A stretch of DNA of 64,000 nt from Roseateles_B sp041905785 (lineage in GTDB: Bacteria > Pseudomonadota > Gammaproteobacteria > Burkholderiales > Burkholderiaceae_C). Positions within the stretch are counted from its first letter, which is position 1. Every line of letters begins with the position of its first letter. Both the position numbers and the translations under genes were made by a program. Positions 1 through 8,928 of the stretch are shown here, piece by piece. The stretch is taken from contig JAYRKJ010000024.1 of the NCBI GenBank assembly GCA_041905785.1, forward strand, positions 1-64,000. Direction: 5' to 3'. The notes under the pieces are model-generated. The model worked only from the letters and a program-made list of their open reading frames with translations, was not told where the DNA came from and did no database searches.

Positions 1-3000
1 GACGACCTGCGCGCCCTGAGCACCGGCGCCATCCGCGCGCTGTCCAGCGACCAGGTCGCCGCGCTCACCAGCGACCAGATCGTGACGCTCACCACGGCCC
101 AGATCGCCGCCTTGGCCACGACCCCGGCCAACCAGTTCGGTGGACTCTCCACCGACGAGATCAAGGCCCTGACCACGGCCCAGGCCGCCGCCCTGACCAG
201 CGCACAGGTCAAGGGACTGAGCACCGAGCAGATCGCTGCGCTGGAAACCGACGACCTGCGCGCCATCAGCACCGGCGCCATCCGGGCCCTGGGCACCGAC
301 CAGATCGGCGCCCTGGGCTCCGACCAGATCGGCGCGCTGACCACCGCCCAGGTGGCCTCGCTCACCACCGCCCAGATCAAGGGCATGGTCAGCGACGACC
401 TCAATGCCCTGGGCTCCGACCAGTTCAAGGTGTTGACCAGCGCCCAGGTCGGCGCCCTGGGCACCGACCAGGTCCGCACCCTGCAGACCGAGGACTTCGC
501 CGCCATCAACACGGCCGCCCTGCGCGGCATGAACTCCGCCCAGGTCAGCGCCCTGACCACCGATGAAGTGGTGGCCCTCACGACCGCGCAAGCCGCCGCA
601 CTCACCAGCGCTCAAGTGGCCGGTCTGCACAGCGACCAGATTGCCAAGCTGGAGACTGATGACCTGCGCGCCCTGAGCACCGGCGCCATCCGCGCGCTGT
701 CCAGCGACCAGATCACCGCGCTCACCAGCGACCAGATCGTCGCCCTGACCTCGGCCCAGATCGCTGCTCTGACCACGACGCCGGCCAACCAGTTCGGCGG
801 CTTCTCCACCGACGAGATCAAGGCGCTGACCACCGCCCAGGCCGCCGCCCTGACCAGCAGCCAGGTCAAGGGCCTCAGCACCGAGCAGGTCGCCGCCCTG
901 AACACGGACGACGTGAAGGCCCTGAGCACCAGCGCCGTTCGAGCCCTCAGCACCGACCAACTCGGCGCCTGGGGCTCCGACCAGATCGGCGCGCTGACCA
1001 CCGCCCAGGTACTTGCACTCACCACGGCGCAGGTCAAGGGTCTGGGCAGCGACGACCTCAACGCCCTGGTCTCGGACCAGATCAAGGTGTTGACCTCCGC
1101 CCAGATCGCGGCCATTGGTACGGACCAGATCCGGACCATGACGACCGATGACTTCGGCAACATCAACACCGCAGCGCTGAAGGGCTTGACCTCCGCCCAG
1201 CTGAGCGCGCTGACCAGCGACCAGATCATTGGCCTGTCGACGGATCAGGCGGCTTCGCTGACCTCGGCACAGATCGGTGGTCTGACCAGCGATCAGCTGG
1301 TCAAGATCGAGACGCAGGACCTGCGTGCCTTGAGCACCTCGGTGATCCGCGCCCTCAGCTCCGACCAGCTCTCGCAACTGACTTCGGATCAGTTGGGCGC
1401 GCTCACCACAGCCCAGGTCAATGCCCTGAGCAGCAGCCAGATCAAGGGCTTGGCCACCGACGATCTGAACGCCTTCACGACGGATCAGTTCAAGGCGATG
1501 ACCTCCACGCAAGTGGCCGCCATCACCACGGACCAGATCAAGGCCCTGCAGACCGAAGACCTGGCCGCCATCAACACAGCAGCCCTGCGCGGCATGAACT
1601 CCGCCCAGATCGGCGCGCTCACCACCGACGAGATCGTGGCACTGAGCACGGCCCAGGCTGCCGCGCTGACCAGCGCCCAGGTCACCGGCCTGCACAGCGA
1701 CCAGATCGCCAAGCTGGAGACCGACGATCTGCGCGCCATCAGCACCAGCGCCATCCGTGCGCTGTCCAGCGACCAGATCGCCGCGCTCACCAGCGATCAG
1801 ATCGTGGCCCTCACCACGGCTCAGATTGCGGCGCTGGCCACGACCCCGGCCAACCAGTTCGGCGGCCTCTCTACCGACGAGATCAAGGCCCTGACCACGG
1901 TCCAGGCCGCCGCGCTGACCAGCGCACAGGTCAAGGGACTGAGCACCGAGCAGATCGCCGCGCTGGAAACCGACGACCTGCGCGCCATCAGCACCGGCGC
2001 CATCCGGGCCCTGGGCACCGACCAGATCGGCGCCCTGGGCTCCGACCAGATCGGCGCGCTGACCACCGCCCAGGTGGCCTCGCTCACCACCGCCCAGATC
2101 AAGGGCATGGTCAGCGACGATCTGAACGCGCTCTCCAGCGACCAGTTCGCGGTGCTGAGTTCGGCCCAGGTGGCTGTGCTGGGAACCGACCAGCTCAAGA
2201 CGCTGCAGACCGAGGACTTTGCCGCCCTCAACACCGCGGCATTGCGTGGCCTGAACTCCGCCCAGATCGCAGCGCTCACGACGGACGAGGTGGTGGCCCT
2301 GACCACGGCCCAGGCCGCCGCGCTGAGCAGCAGCCAGATCGTGGGCTTCAGCAGCGATCAACTGGCCAAGATGGAGACGGCAGACCTGCGCGCCATCAGC
2401 ACCTCGGCCCTGCGCGCCATCAGTACCGACGTGCTGGCCACGCTGAGCTCTGACCAGTTCGCCGCACTCACCACGACGCAGGTGAATGCGCTGACAGGCG
2501 CCCAGATCAAGGGTCTTGGCAGCGAAGACCTCGTGGCCTTCACGACCGACCAGTACGCGGCCATGACCTCCACGCAGATCGCGGCCATCGGCACCGACCA
2601 GTTCATGAAGCTGGCCACCGACGACCTGATGGCCATCAGCAGCGCAGGCATTCGCGGTGTCAGCAGCGCGCAGCTCGGCGCCATGACCACCGATCAGTTG
2701 GTTTCGCTGACCACGGCGCAATACAGCGGCCTGACCTCAACCCAGATCGCCGGCCTGCACAGCGACCAGATCGCCGCCCTGGCCACCGATGACCTGCGTG
2801 CCCTGAGCACCGCGGCCCTGCGTGCCTTCACCACCGATCAGTTCGTCGCACTGACCTCCGACGAGGTCGCAGCGCTGACGGTGACTCAGGTGGCGGCACT
2901 CACTTCGGCCCAGATCAACGCGATGGGCTCGGACGACTTCAACGCCATGGGCACCGCCCAGATGGCGGCCCTGACCTCGGTCCAGGTGCCCGGCATCAGC

Positions 3001-3864
3001 GCGGGCATGATCGCGGCAATGCAAACGGATGACCTCCGCGCATTGAACGCCTTCGCCGTCCGCGCTCTGAACAGCGATCAGCTCAACGCGCTGACCAGCG
3101 ATCAGGTGCCGGCCCTGAGCGTGGTGCAGATCGCGGCACTGACGACGGCCCAGATCAGCAAGTGGGAGACGGCCGACGTGAAGGCGCTGGGGACTGACCA
3201 GGTCGGCGCCCTGAGCGCCGCCCAGGTCACGGCGATGAGCTCCGAGCAGATCGTGACCTTCTCGACGGACGACATCCGGGCACTGAGCACGGCGGCCTTC
3301 CGCGCCTTGCAGTCGGACGACATGCAGGCCTTCGGCTCAGATCAGATCGATGCCTTCACCAGCACGCAGATCGGGCTGCTGACTTCGGCGCAGGTGAAGG
3401 GTATCGACAGCGCAGACATGGTGGCCTTCAGTAGCGACGACATCAAGCTGCTGTCCACCGCGGCCCTGCACGCGCTCTCGACCGAGCAGTTCTCGGCCCT
3501 GGGCACCGAGCACATCGCTGCCCTGAGCACGTCCCAGGTGCTGGCGCTGACGACTGACCAGATCGGCACCTTCAGCAGCGATGACATCAATGCCTTGAGC
3601 ACGACGCAGATCGCGGCCTTCAGCTCGGCCCAGATCCATGCCCTGACGACCGACCAGTTCTCGCACCTCGCCAGCGACGACATCAAGGCGCTGACCACCT
3701 CGCAGATCCCCGGTCTGAGCACCGAGCAGATCCACGCCCTGACGACGGAGCAGGTCGTGGGCCTGGAGTCCGAGGACATCGCCAAGCTGAACATGACCCA
3801 GTTCAACGCGCTGACCACCGAGGCCATCCACGCGATGAACGGCTCGCAGCTGGACGCCCTGTGG
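1..3864 (+). repeat. 24-bp coding tandem repeats (about 160 octapeptide units) with larger duplicated blocks
   Basis: The DNA is a degenerate 24-bp tandem array. Superimposed are long near-identical blocks. Bases about 1-117 match about 658-774, and bases about 121-400 match about 1843-2122 (offset 1722 bp) with only around half a dozen differences by eye. The three TTPANQFGG blocks (near 118, 775 and 1840) mark the block starts. The pattern suggests growth by unequal crossing-over of multi-unit segments. Confidence 0.85.
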
Positions 3865-4623
3865 CTGACCTCGCCCATCGTGCTGGACCTGGACGGCAAC
3901 GGCGTCTCGACAACTGCCGCCGCGCAGGGGGTCAGCTTCGACCTCAACGGCACCGGCAATGTGCAGAAGTGGGGCTGGGTAGGCGGCAGTGATGGCCTGC
4001 TGGTCATGGACCGCAACGGCGACGGCCAGATCAACGACGGCAAGGAGCTGTTCGGCAGCGGCACCGTGATGGCTGACGGCACGCGAGCTGCCAATGGCTA
4101 CCAGGCCATGGCAGCCCAGGACAGCAACCACGACGGCAAGCTGACGTCCGCAGACGCCCAGTTTGGCCAGTTGAAGGTCTGGGTGGACGCCAACCACGAC
4201 GGCAAGACCGACGCGGGCGAGCTGAAGTCGCTGACCGATCTGGGCATCACCTCGCTGGATCTGCACGCACAGGCAGGCACGGCCATGAGCAACGGCAACC
4301 TGCTGGGCCTCGTCTCCGGCTACACGACCAGCGACGGCAAGACCCATGACATGGCCGACGTCTGGTTCGCCAAGGACACGGGCCAGGCCGCCAGCGGCAC
4401 AGCCGCACACGGCGATGGGCATGCCGCGCAGCCCGAACAGGGCAAGCCAGGCGGCGAGCACAAACTCAGCCTAGGCGATGTGCTGGCTGGTCCGGCAGGC
4501 CACCTGCTGGGCGAGGGAGTCACGCAGCCCGGCGGCCACAGCACGCTGCATCACCAGCTCGTGCCCTTGCGCAAGACGCCGGGTGACGATGACGACTTGA
4601 ACCGCATCGTGCCGCTGATCTGA
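1..4623 (+). CDS. Giant octapeptide-repeat secreted protein with C-terminal Ca-binding motifs (5'-truncated)
   Basis: The reading frame is open from base 1, so the gene starts upstream of the window; the GTG at 82 is only an internal Val codon. Roughly the first 1285 visible codons are about 160 tandem octapeptides of the form L-[TSG]-[TS]-[DA]-[QDE]-[IVFL]-x-[AGK] (for example LTTAQIAA, LTSDQIVA). They are interrupted at intervals by an 11-residue variant containing TTPANQFGG. After about codon 1290 the sequence changes to acidic calcium-type loops (LDLDGNGV, MDRNGDGQIND, DSNHDGKLT, DANHDGKTDAGE), like those near the C-termini of RTX-type secreted proteins. A short tail with KLSLGDVLAG and a DDDD run follows and could hold a type I secretion signal. 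No cysteines are seen in the repeat. The family is not firmly recognised; an extracellular or surface adhesin-like role is inferred. Confidence 0.75.
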   Translation, partial: DDLRALSTGAIRALSSDQVAALTSDQIVTLTTAQIAALATTPANQFGGLSTDEIKALTTAQAAALTSAQVKGLSTEQIAALETDDLRAISTGAIRALGTDQIGALGSDQIGALTTAQVASLTTAQIKGMVSDDLNALGSDQFKVLTSAQVGALGTDQVRTLQTEDFAAINTAALRGMNSAQVSALTTDEVVALTTAQAAALTSAQVAGLHSDQIAKLETDDLRALSTGAIRALSSDQITALTSDQIVALTSAQIAALTTTPANQFGGFSTDEIKALTTAQAAALTSSQVKGLSTEQVAALNTDDVKALSTSAVRALSTDQLGAWGSDQIGALTTAQVLALTTAQVKGLGSDDLNALVSDQIKVLTSAQIAAIGTDQIRTMTTDDFGNINTAALKGLTSAQLSALTSDQIIGLSTDQAASLTSAQIGGLTSDQLVKIETQDLRALSTSVIRALSSDQLSQLTSDQLGALTTAQVNALSSSQIKGLATDDLNAFTTDQFKAMTSTQVAAITTDQIKALQTEDLAAINTAALRGMNSAQIGALTTDEIVALSTAQAAALTSAQVTGLHSDQIAKLETDDLRAISTSAIRALSSDQIAALTSDQIVALTTAQIAALATTPANQFGGLSTDEIKALTTVQAAALTSAQVKGLSTEQIAALETDDLRAISTGAIRALGTDQIGALGSDQIGALTTAQVASLTTAQIKGMVSDDLNALSSDQFAVLSSAQVAVLGTDQLKTLQTEDFAALNTAALRGLNSAQIAALTTDEVVALTTAQAAALSSSQIVGFSSDQLAKMETADLRAISTSALRAISTDVLATLSSDQFAALTTTQVNALTGAQIKGLGSEDLVAFTTDQYAAMTSTQIAAIGTDQFMKLATDDLMAISSAGIRGVSSAQLGAMTTDQLVSLTTAQYSGLTSTQIAGLHSDQIAALATDDLRALSTAALRAFTTDQFVALTSDEVAALTVTQVAALTSAQINAMGSDDFNAMGTAQMAALTSVQVPGISAGMIAAMQTDDLRALNAFAVRALNSDQLNALTSDQVPALSVVQIAALTTAQISKWETADVKALGTDQVGALSAAQVTAMSSEQIVTFSTDDIRALSTAAFRALQSDDMQAFGSDQIDAFTSTQIGLLTSAQVKGIDSADMVAFSSDDIKLLSTAALHALSTEQFSALGTEHIAALSTSQVLALTTDQIGTFSSDDINALSTTQIAAFSSAQIHALTTDQFSHLASDDIKALTTSQIPGLSTEQIHALTTEQVVGLESEDIAKLNMTQFNALTTEAIHAMNGSQLDALWLTSPIVLDLDGNGVSTTAAAQGVSFDLNGTGNVQKWGWVGGSDGLLVMDRNGDGQINDGKELFGSGTVMADGTRAANGYQAMAAQDSNHDGKLTSADAQFGQLKVWVDANHDGKTDAGELKSLTDLGITSLDLHAQAGTAMSNGNLLGLVSGYTTSDGKTHDMADVWFAKDTGQAASGTAAHGDGHAAQPEQGKPGGEHKLSLGDVLAGPAGHLLGEGVTQPGGHSTLHHQLVPLRKTPGDDDDLNRIVPLI

Positions 4624-4642
4624 GGCTGAAAGCGTCCTCAGG

Positions 4643-4680
4643 AGCCGCCCCGCCACAGGCCGGGGCGGCTTTGTCTTTTG
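4643..4680 (+). terminator. Rho-independent terminator of the repeat-protein gene
   Basis: A perfect 10-bp stem AGCCGCCCCG / CGGGGCGGCT (4643-4652 and 4661-4670) with an 8-nt loop is followed by TTGTCTTTT. It lies 20 bp after the stop codon at 4621-4623. Confidence 0.9.
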
Positions 4681-4717
4681 GAGCCCGGCATGCGCCTGCC
4701 GGCCATCAGGGTTAGTC

Positions 4718-4731
4718 TTGATGCCCATCAA
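4718..4731. promoter_or_regulatory. Perfect FNR/ANR-type palindrome
   Basis: TTGATGCCCATCAA matches the FNR consensus TTGAT-N4-ATCAA exactly and is extended by one pair (C/G) on each side. A further direct copy GCCCATCAAG follows. It lies 27 bp before the DUF2189 start codon at 4758. That is too close for a normal class II activated start, so it may act as a repressor site, or translation may start at the second ATG (4770). Confidence 0.5.
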
Positions 4732-4757
4732 GGCCCATCAAGGCCGAGCATGGCAGC

Positions 4758-5567
4758 ATGAACATCCTGATGCCCAACAAGTACACCGAGAAGGCCCTGC
4801 TGGAGTCGCGACGCTTCGGCGTCAAGCCCGTGCCGCCGCTGCGCCCGCTGGGCTGGCTCGCCCGCGGCTGGGCGGACTTGACGCGCTGCCCCGGCCCCTC
4901 CCTGCTCCACGGCTTGGTGCTGGCCCTGTTTGGCGCGCTGATCTTCCGGCTGGGCCATGAACGCTTCTGGTTGCTCGCCGGCGCCTTCAGCGGTTTTTTG
5001 CTGGTGGCGCCCATCCTGGCCACCGGGCTGTATGCGATCAGCCGCGAACTGGAGCAGGGGCGCTCGCCCGGCCTGCGCGCGGTGCTGAACGCCTGGCGTC
5101 CACGTGATGGCCGCCTGGTGCTGTTTGGTGTGCTGCTGGCCCTTGCAGGCACGGGCTGGGTGATGAGCACGGCAGCCCTGATCACCGGATTTGCGGGTGT
5201 TCCCATTCACAAGCCCATGGACTTCCTGCGGCATGTGGTGCTCAACGAGCAAAGCCATCTTTTCGAGATCTGGCTGGCCTTGGGGGCCCTGCTGGCAGCA
5301 CCGGTCTTTGCCTCCACGGTGATCGCCGTCCCGCTGCTGCTGGACCGGCAGATCGGTGTGCTGGGCGCCGTGTTCACCAGCTGGCGTGTGGTGATGGAGT
5401 ACCCCGCGCCGGTCGCCTTGTGGGCCCTGCTGATCATGAGCCTGACCCTGCTGGGCATGGCCACCCTGATGCTGGGCTTCGTCGTGGTACTGCCCTGGCT
5501 GGGTCATGCCAGCTGGCATGCGTACCGAGACCTGGTCGACACCGCGGGGCTGACCCGCAACGATTGA
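4758..5567 (+). CDS. DUF2189 (BPSS1780-type) integral membrane protein
   Basis: A 269-residue protein with about six hydrophobic segments after a short cytoplasmic N-terminus containing the family-like stretch FGVKPVPPLRPLGWLARGW. It matches the DUF2189 family of predicted membrane proteins common in beta- and alphaproteobacteria, sometimes near terminal oxidase genes; the function is unknown. ATG at 4758 has only a weak ribosome site, and a second in-frame ATG at 4770 is an alternative start. A perfect FNR-like palindrome just upstream suggests oxygen-responsive control. Confidence 0.8.
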   Translation: MNILMPNKYTEKALLESRRFGVKPVPPLRPLGWLARGWADLTRCPGPSLLHGLVLALFGALIFRLGHERFWLLAGAFSGFLLVAPILATGLYAISRELEQGRSPGLRAVLNAWRPRDGRLVLFGVLLALAGTGWVMSTAALITGFAGVPIHKPMDFLRHVVLNEQSHLFEIWLALGALLAAPVFASTVIAVPLLLDRQIGVLGAVFTSWRVVMEYPAPVALWALLIMSLTLLGMATLMLGFVVVLPWLGHASWHAYRDLVDTAGLTRND

Positions 5568-5710
5568 AGCGATGAACCACCGCCTACTGGCTTCGCCTGC
5601 TCCCGCAAGAGGCCGCGCCTGCTGGACCCGCCAGGCCGGATCCTCGGGCGCCGCAGCGCCCGCCCTCCTCACTGCGACCTCAGTGCCCACGAATAGAAAG
5701 GGCGCGTGAC

Positions 5711-5929
5711 GTGTTTGGCTATACCGAGGAGCAGATCGCCCAGTTCGGGCTCAGCGTGGGGGTCACGGCCTTCATGCTCTACATGGTCTTCATCATCCTT
5801 CAGCTGGCGCGCGAGTCGAAGGCCGGCAAGTTCGGCACCTTCATCCTGCTGCTGGGGCTTGGCTTCGGCCTGGTGGGCTTCGCAGCCAAAGGCTTGATCA
5901 AGTTCTTTCTGGCCGGCATCGGCGAATGA
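5711..5929 (+). CDS. DUF2788 small membrane protein
   Basis: A 72-residue protein with two predicted membrane helices (about residues 12-32 and 42-66), starting FGYTEEQIAQFGLS, typical of the DUF2788 family of unknown function. The start is GTG at 5711, with AAAGGG about 10 bases upstream as ribosome site. The next gene begins 7 bases after the stop, so the two are probably cotranscribed. Confidence 0.8.
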   Translation: MFGYTEEQIAQFGLSVGVTAFMLYMVFIILQLARESKAGKFGTFILLLGLGFGLVGFAAKGLIKFFLAGIGE

Positions 5930-5936
5930 GGACCCC

Positions 5937-6551
5937 ATGGGCGTCATCAGCACCAAAAGTTTCCGACACACGCTCTTCGAAGACGCGCAGGCCCTGCTGA
6001 CGGGCACGCTCTTCGTCGCCCTGGGCGTGGCGCTGTTCAAGCAGGTGGGCATGGTGACCGGCGGCACGGTGGGCATCGCGTTCCTGGGCCACTACCTCAG
6101 CGGCTGGCCCTTCGGGCTGCTGTTCTTCTGCATCAACCTGCCCTTCTACTGGCTGGCTTACCGGCGCATGGGCCTGCCCTTCACGCTCAAGACCATCGCT
6201 GCCGTGACGCTGATGTCCACGCTGTCCGAGGCGCTGCCACGGCTCGTGCAGTTCTCGCAGATCAACACCTGGTTCGCCGCCATTGCCGGCGGTCTGATGA
6301 TAGGCGCCGGCATGCTGATCCTCTTCCGGCACCGGGCCAGCCTGGGCGGCCTCAACATCCTGGTGCTCTATCTGCAGGACAGTCGCGGCTGGCGCGCCGG
6401 CTACATGCAGGCCTTGCTGGACGCCAGCATCCTGCTGGCATCGCTGGCCGTGGTGAGCCCACAGCGCATTGGCTATTCGCTGGTGGGCATGGCGGCGATG
6501 AACGCTGCGCTGGCGATCAACCACCGGCCAGGCCGCTACATGGCGGTGTGA
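5937..6551 (+). CDS. YitT family membrane protein
   Basis: A 204-residue polytopic protein with about five hydrophobic segments and YitT/DUF161-type features: an N-terminal amphipathic segment, VTGGTVGIAFL in the second helix region, and ASLGGLNILVLYLQ. YitT proteins are inner-membrane proteins of unclear, possibly transport, function. The ATG follows the DUF2788 stop by 7 bases. The C-terminal cytosolic domain found in longer YitT proteins is absent, so this is the short form common in proteobacteria. Confidence 0.8.
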   Translation: MGVISTKSFRHTLFEDAQALLTGTLFVALGVALFKQVGMVTGGTVGIAFLGHYLSGWPFGLLFFCINLPFYWLAYRRMGLPFTLKTIAAVTLMSTLSEALPRLVQFSQINTWFAAIAGGLMIGAGMLILFRHRASLGGLNILVLYLQDSRGWRAGYMQALLDASILLASLAVVSPQRIGYSLVGMAAMNAALAINHRPGRYMAV

Positions 6552-7048
6552 GGCAAGGCGACGGCCGCCGTGCTGCGGTCCGTGTGCGCAGTTCGGCGCT
6601 GCGGCATCTGAGCCCCCTCGACGGCCAGGCTTGCGGCAACTTCTGCCGCAAGCATTGCAGGCCCGCCCGAGCTGCATCCGCTGCGGGACACCAGCCGCCA
6701 GACCTCCCCTGCCGCGCCCTGCATCGGCGGGCCTTCGCTGCATGTCCACCGCACATTCATCGCCCCTGCGCTGCACCTGAGCCGCGGCGGGACTGCCCCC
6801 TGGTGCAACAAGGCATGGCGCTTGCTTGTGACGGCATGCGCGCCTGGCAGGGATGCCAGCCGGCAGTCCAGAACGAGCGCTTTCGCGAGGGACCTCGGAC
6901 CAGCAATAAATGCTGCCGCCTCCCGCTGATGCGCAGCCGCCCCCGTGCTAGGGCTCACCAAGCGCTGCCGAGTGCCCTCCTTGGCCCTGGCGGTGCGGCG
7001 AAGGCTCTGGGGGGGGGCATCACCGTCTCGCTACTTGAAGGCCTAGCC
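6552..7048. other. Non-coding stretch between the YitT gene and the PEP-CTERM gene
   Basis: About 500 bases without a convincing gene on either strand; the open frames here have arginine/alanine-rich, low-complexity translations. The only clear structure is a perfect 9-bp hairpin CTTGCGGCA-ACTTC-TGCCGCAAG (6630-6652) without a T-tract, possibly the end of the YitT transcript. A run of eight G residues lies near 7010-7018. Confidence 0.5.
6630..6652. terminator. Perfect 9-bp hairpin, possible transcript end
   Basis: CTTGCGGCA pairs perfectly with TGCCGCAAG around a 5-nt loop, 80 bases after the YitT stop. No T-run follows on either strand, so it is at best a weak or Rho-assisted terminator, or an RNA stability element. 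Confidence 0.35.
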
Positions 7049-7768
7049 ATGAACCACCCAGATGCCGTGTTCCGCCGGCTTCGCGGAACCTTCAATACAT
7101 CGCAGCGTCTGCGCCATCTGGGCCGCGCCATTCTTTGCGCGACCTGTCTTTCGACCTTGCTGGCACTGGGCCTGGGCGAGCCCGCCCAGGCCAATCCGGT
7201 TCGTTACACGGTGAGCGGCGTCTTTGACACCGGCAGCCTGATGGGCAAACGCTATCTCGAGTCCTTCACCTTCGACGATGCCGGCCGGCCGGCGGTGCTG
7301 GGAAGCACGCCCTGGACCACCCCGCTGCTGGACTTTCACCTGGAGGTGGAGTCCCAGACCAAGGTCTGGTCGCTGGCCGACTGGCCGCTGGAGCACTTCT
7401 TCTCGATGTGGATCGACCCCGCCGGCTTCACGAACAGCCGCGCCTATGTCTCGACGCCCGGGCCCTTGGGCAACCCGCCAGCGTTCGCGGAGTTCCATGA
7501 CGACGGTGCGCCGCACTCCAGAACCGAGCATGTGAAGTGGTACGACTGGTCGGTATGGAACACAAGGCAAACGGATTCGCTGGACGAGGATCCGCTCGTG
7601 TTCATTGCCAAGGTGCCAGAGCCGGTGTCCATTGCGCTGGTGCTGCTGGCCTTGCTGCTCGTGGGCGGCCAAGGCCTGGCGCGACGCCGAGGCCGGACAC
7701 GGCAAGGCCGCGATCGCGATCAAACAGCCCATGAGCCCGAGGGGCACGGCGAACGCAGGAGCGCCTGA
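7049..7768 (+). CDS. PEP-CTERM sorting domain protein (exosortase substrate)
   Basis: A 239-residue exported protein. An N-terminal signal (hydrophobic stretch about residues 28-45, cleavage near AQA-NP) is followed by a 140-residue domain with no recognised family. The C-terminal sorting signal is VPEPVSIALVLLALLLVGG followed by a basic RRRGR cluster, the V-PEP, membrane helix, Arg-rich layout recognised by EpsH/exosortase. The ATG at 7049 is chosen because the in-frame sequence upstream is non-coding in character and the signal peptide starts here. The basic tail after the sorting helix is longer than usual. No exosortase gene is in the window, so it must be encoded elsewhere. Confidence 0.8.
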   Translation: MNHPDAVFRRLRGTFNTSQRLRHLGRAILCATCLSTLLALGLGEPAQANPVRYTVSGVFDTGSLMGKRYLESFTFDDAGRPAVLGSTPWTTPLLDFHLEVESQTKVWSLADWPLEHFFSMWIDPAGFTNSRAYVSTPGPLGNPPAFAEFHDDGAPHSRTEHVKWYDWSVWNTRQTDSLDEDPLVFIAKVPEPVSIALVLLALLLVGGQGLARRRGRTRQGRDRDQTAHEPEGHGERRSA

Positions 7769-7809
7769 GTTCTTGCCTTGGGTTCTTTTGGCTTGCGTTC
7801 GAGATCGGA

Positions 7810-8679
7810 TCAGAGCAAGGGGCTGTACCAGCGCAGCCCCAGCAGCTTGCGGGCCATGGCATGCGTGAGGCCTTCGGGTGCCACCAGGTCATAGAGCACA
7901 TCGAAATGGTTGTAGCCGGGCACCTCTTCGGCCCGGGGAACGGCCTGCGCGCCCCAGGCTTGCTGGATCAGCCGGCACTGCCGCTTGAATTCCTCGGACT
8001 CGCCACCGCCCACCACGGCATAGAGCGGCGAGTCCGGTGCCGCGCGGTGGATCGGGCTGAGCCGCCGGGCGCCCTCCTCATCCAGGCGCAGGTCGGCCTG
8101 CAGGAAAGGCGTGTGCACCAGCGGGGCCAGATCATGCAGGCCGGAGATGGACAGCGCGCCCTTGACGAGCTGGCGCGGCAGGTCCGCGGCCAGGCTCTTC
8201 CAATCGAAGCAGCTCAGCAGCGCCGCCAGATGGGCGCCCGCCGAATGGCCCGCCAGGATGATCTGGTTGGGGTCGCCGCCATAGTCCGCAATGTGCCGCC
8301 ACACCCAAGCCACGGCCTCGGCCAACTGCAGCGGGATGCGCTCCATGCTGACCGCGGGGCACAACTCATAGCCAGGAATGACCACCACCGCGCCTTCGCT
8401 GGTGAAGCTCGGGGCGATGAAGGAATGGTCCTCCTTGCTCAAGGCCCGCCAATAGCCGCCGTGGATGAACACCAGCACCGGTGCCTTGGTCACGCTGTCG
8501 CTGAAGACATCCAGCCGCTGTCGAGGGCCGGCACCGTAAGGCAGGTCCAGCTCACAGCGCGCTTGCTCACGCACCAGCGCCGAGGCCTGGGCCCAGCGCT
8601 GCAGGATCAAGGCCGCATCCGCGACCCGGCGCCGGTTGTTGTACTGCAACTCGAACCATTCGGCGCTGTGTTCCGTCAT
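7810..8679 (-). CDS. Alpha/beta hydrolase (HGG-type esterase, kynurenine formamidase-like)
   Basis: A 289-residue cytoplasmic hydrolase. It has the oxyanion-hole motif HGGYW (about residue 72), the nucleophile elbow AGHSAGAH and a late catalytic His in GYNHFDVLYDL. The overall pattern (LDVF.., HGGYWRALSKEDHSF) resembles the arylformamidase/kynurenine formamidase and hormone-sensitive-lipase group, so an N-formylkynurenine or small-ester hydrolase is plausible. No other tryptophan-degradation gene is nearby. The start at 8679 (MTEHSAEW) fits the family; an upstream ATG at 8748 would add 23 unlike residues. Confidence 0.8.
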   Translation of the reverse strand: MTEHSAEWFELQYNNRRRVADAALILQRWAQASALVREQARCELDLPYGAGPRQRLDVFSDSVTKAPVLVFIHGGYWRALSKEDHSFIAPSFTSEGAVVVIPGYELCPAVSMERIPLQLAEAVAWVWRHIADYGGDPNQIILAGHSAGAHLAALLSCFDWKSLAADLPRQLVKGALSISGLHDLAPLVHTPFLQADLRLDEEGARRLSPIHRAAPDSPLYAVVGGGESEEFKRQCRLIQQAWGAQAVPRAEEVPGYNHFDVLYDLVAPEGLTHAMARKLLGLRWYSPLL

Positions 8680-8771
8680 GACTGGTGCTGGCCGTCCGGC
8701 CCGGGCTTCGTGGCAAGGCCCAAAGTTTCGCTCAGATCCCCCTGCCACTCGCTCTTGCCGTCAAGTCTGGC

Positions 8772-8777
8772 TATACT
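8772..8777 (+). promoter_or_regulatory. Candidate -10 element of the tRNA-Ala gene
   Basis: TATACT lies 12 bases before the mature tRNA 5' end, about where a -10 box for a tRNA gene is expected. No good -35 hexamer is seen at normal spacing. Confidence 0.4.
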
Positions 8778-8788
8778 TTTTCCGTCGT

Positions 8789-8864
<76 letters not shown>

Positions 8865-8928
8865 CTTCAATTTCTTGCAGCAGGCGTTTTTGCGACATGG
8901 ACGGGCGCCGCCCGCCAACGGGATCGCC

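Noticed and set aside
612..3323. Several minus-strand frames within the octapeptide region
   Set aside because: They are reverse complements of the 24-bp coding repeat and merely mirror its periodicity.
1..3864. CRISPR-like array
   Set aside because: The repeats are contiguous, in frame and without unique spacers, so this is a coding tandem repeat.
6548..7048. N-terminal extension of the PEP-CTERM gene
   Set aside because: The open frame continues upstream, but the signal peptide begins at 7049 and the extension is Arg/Ala/His-rich with no domain.
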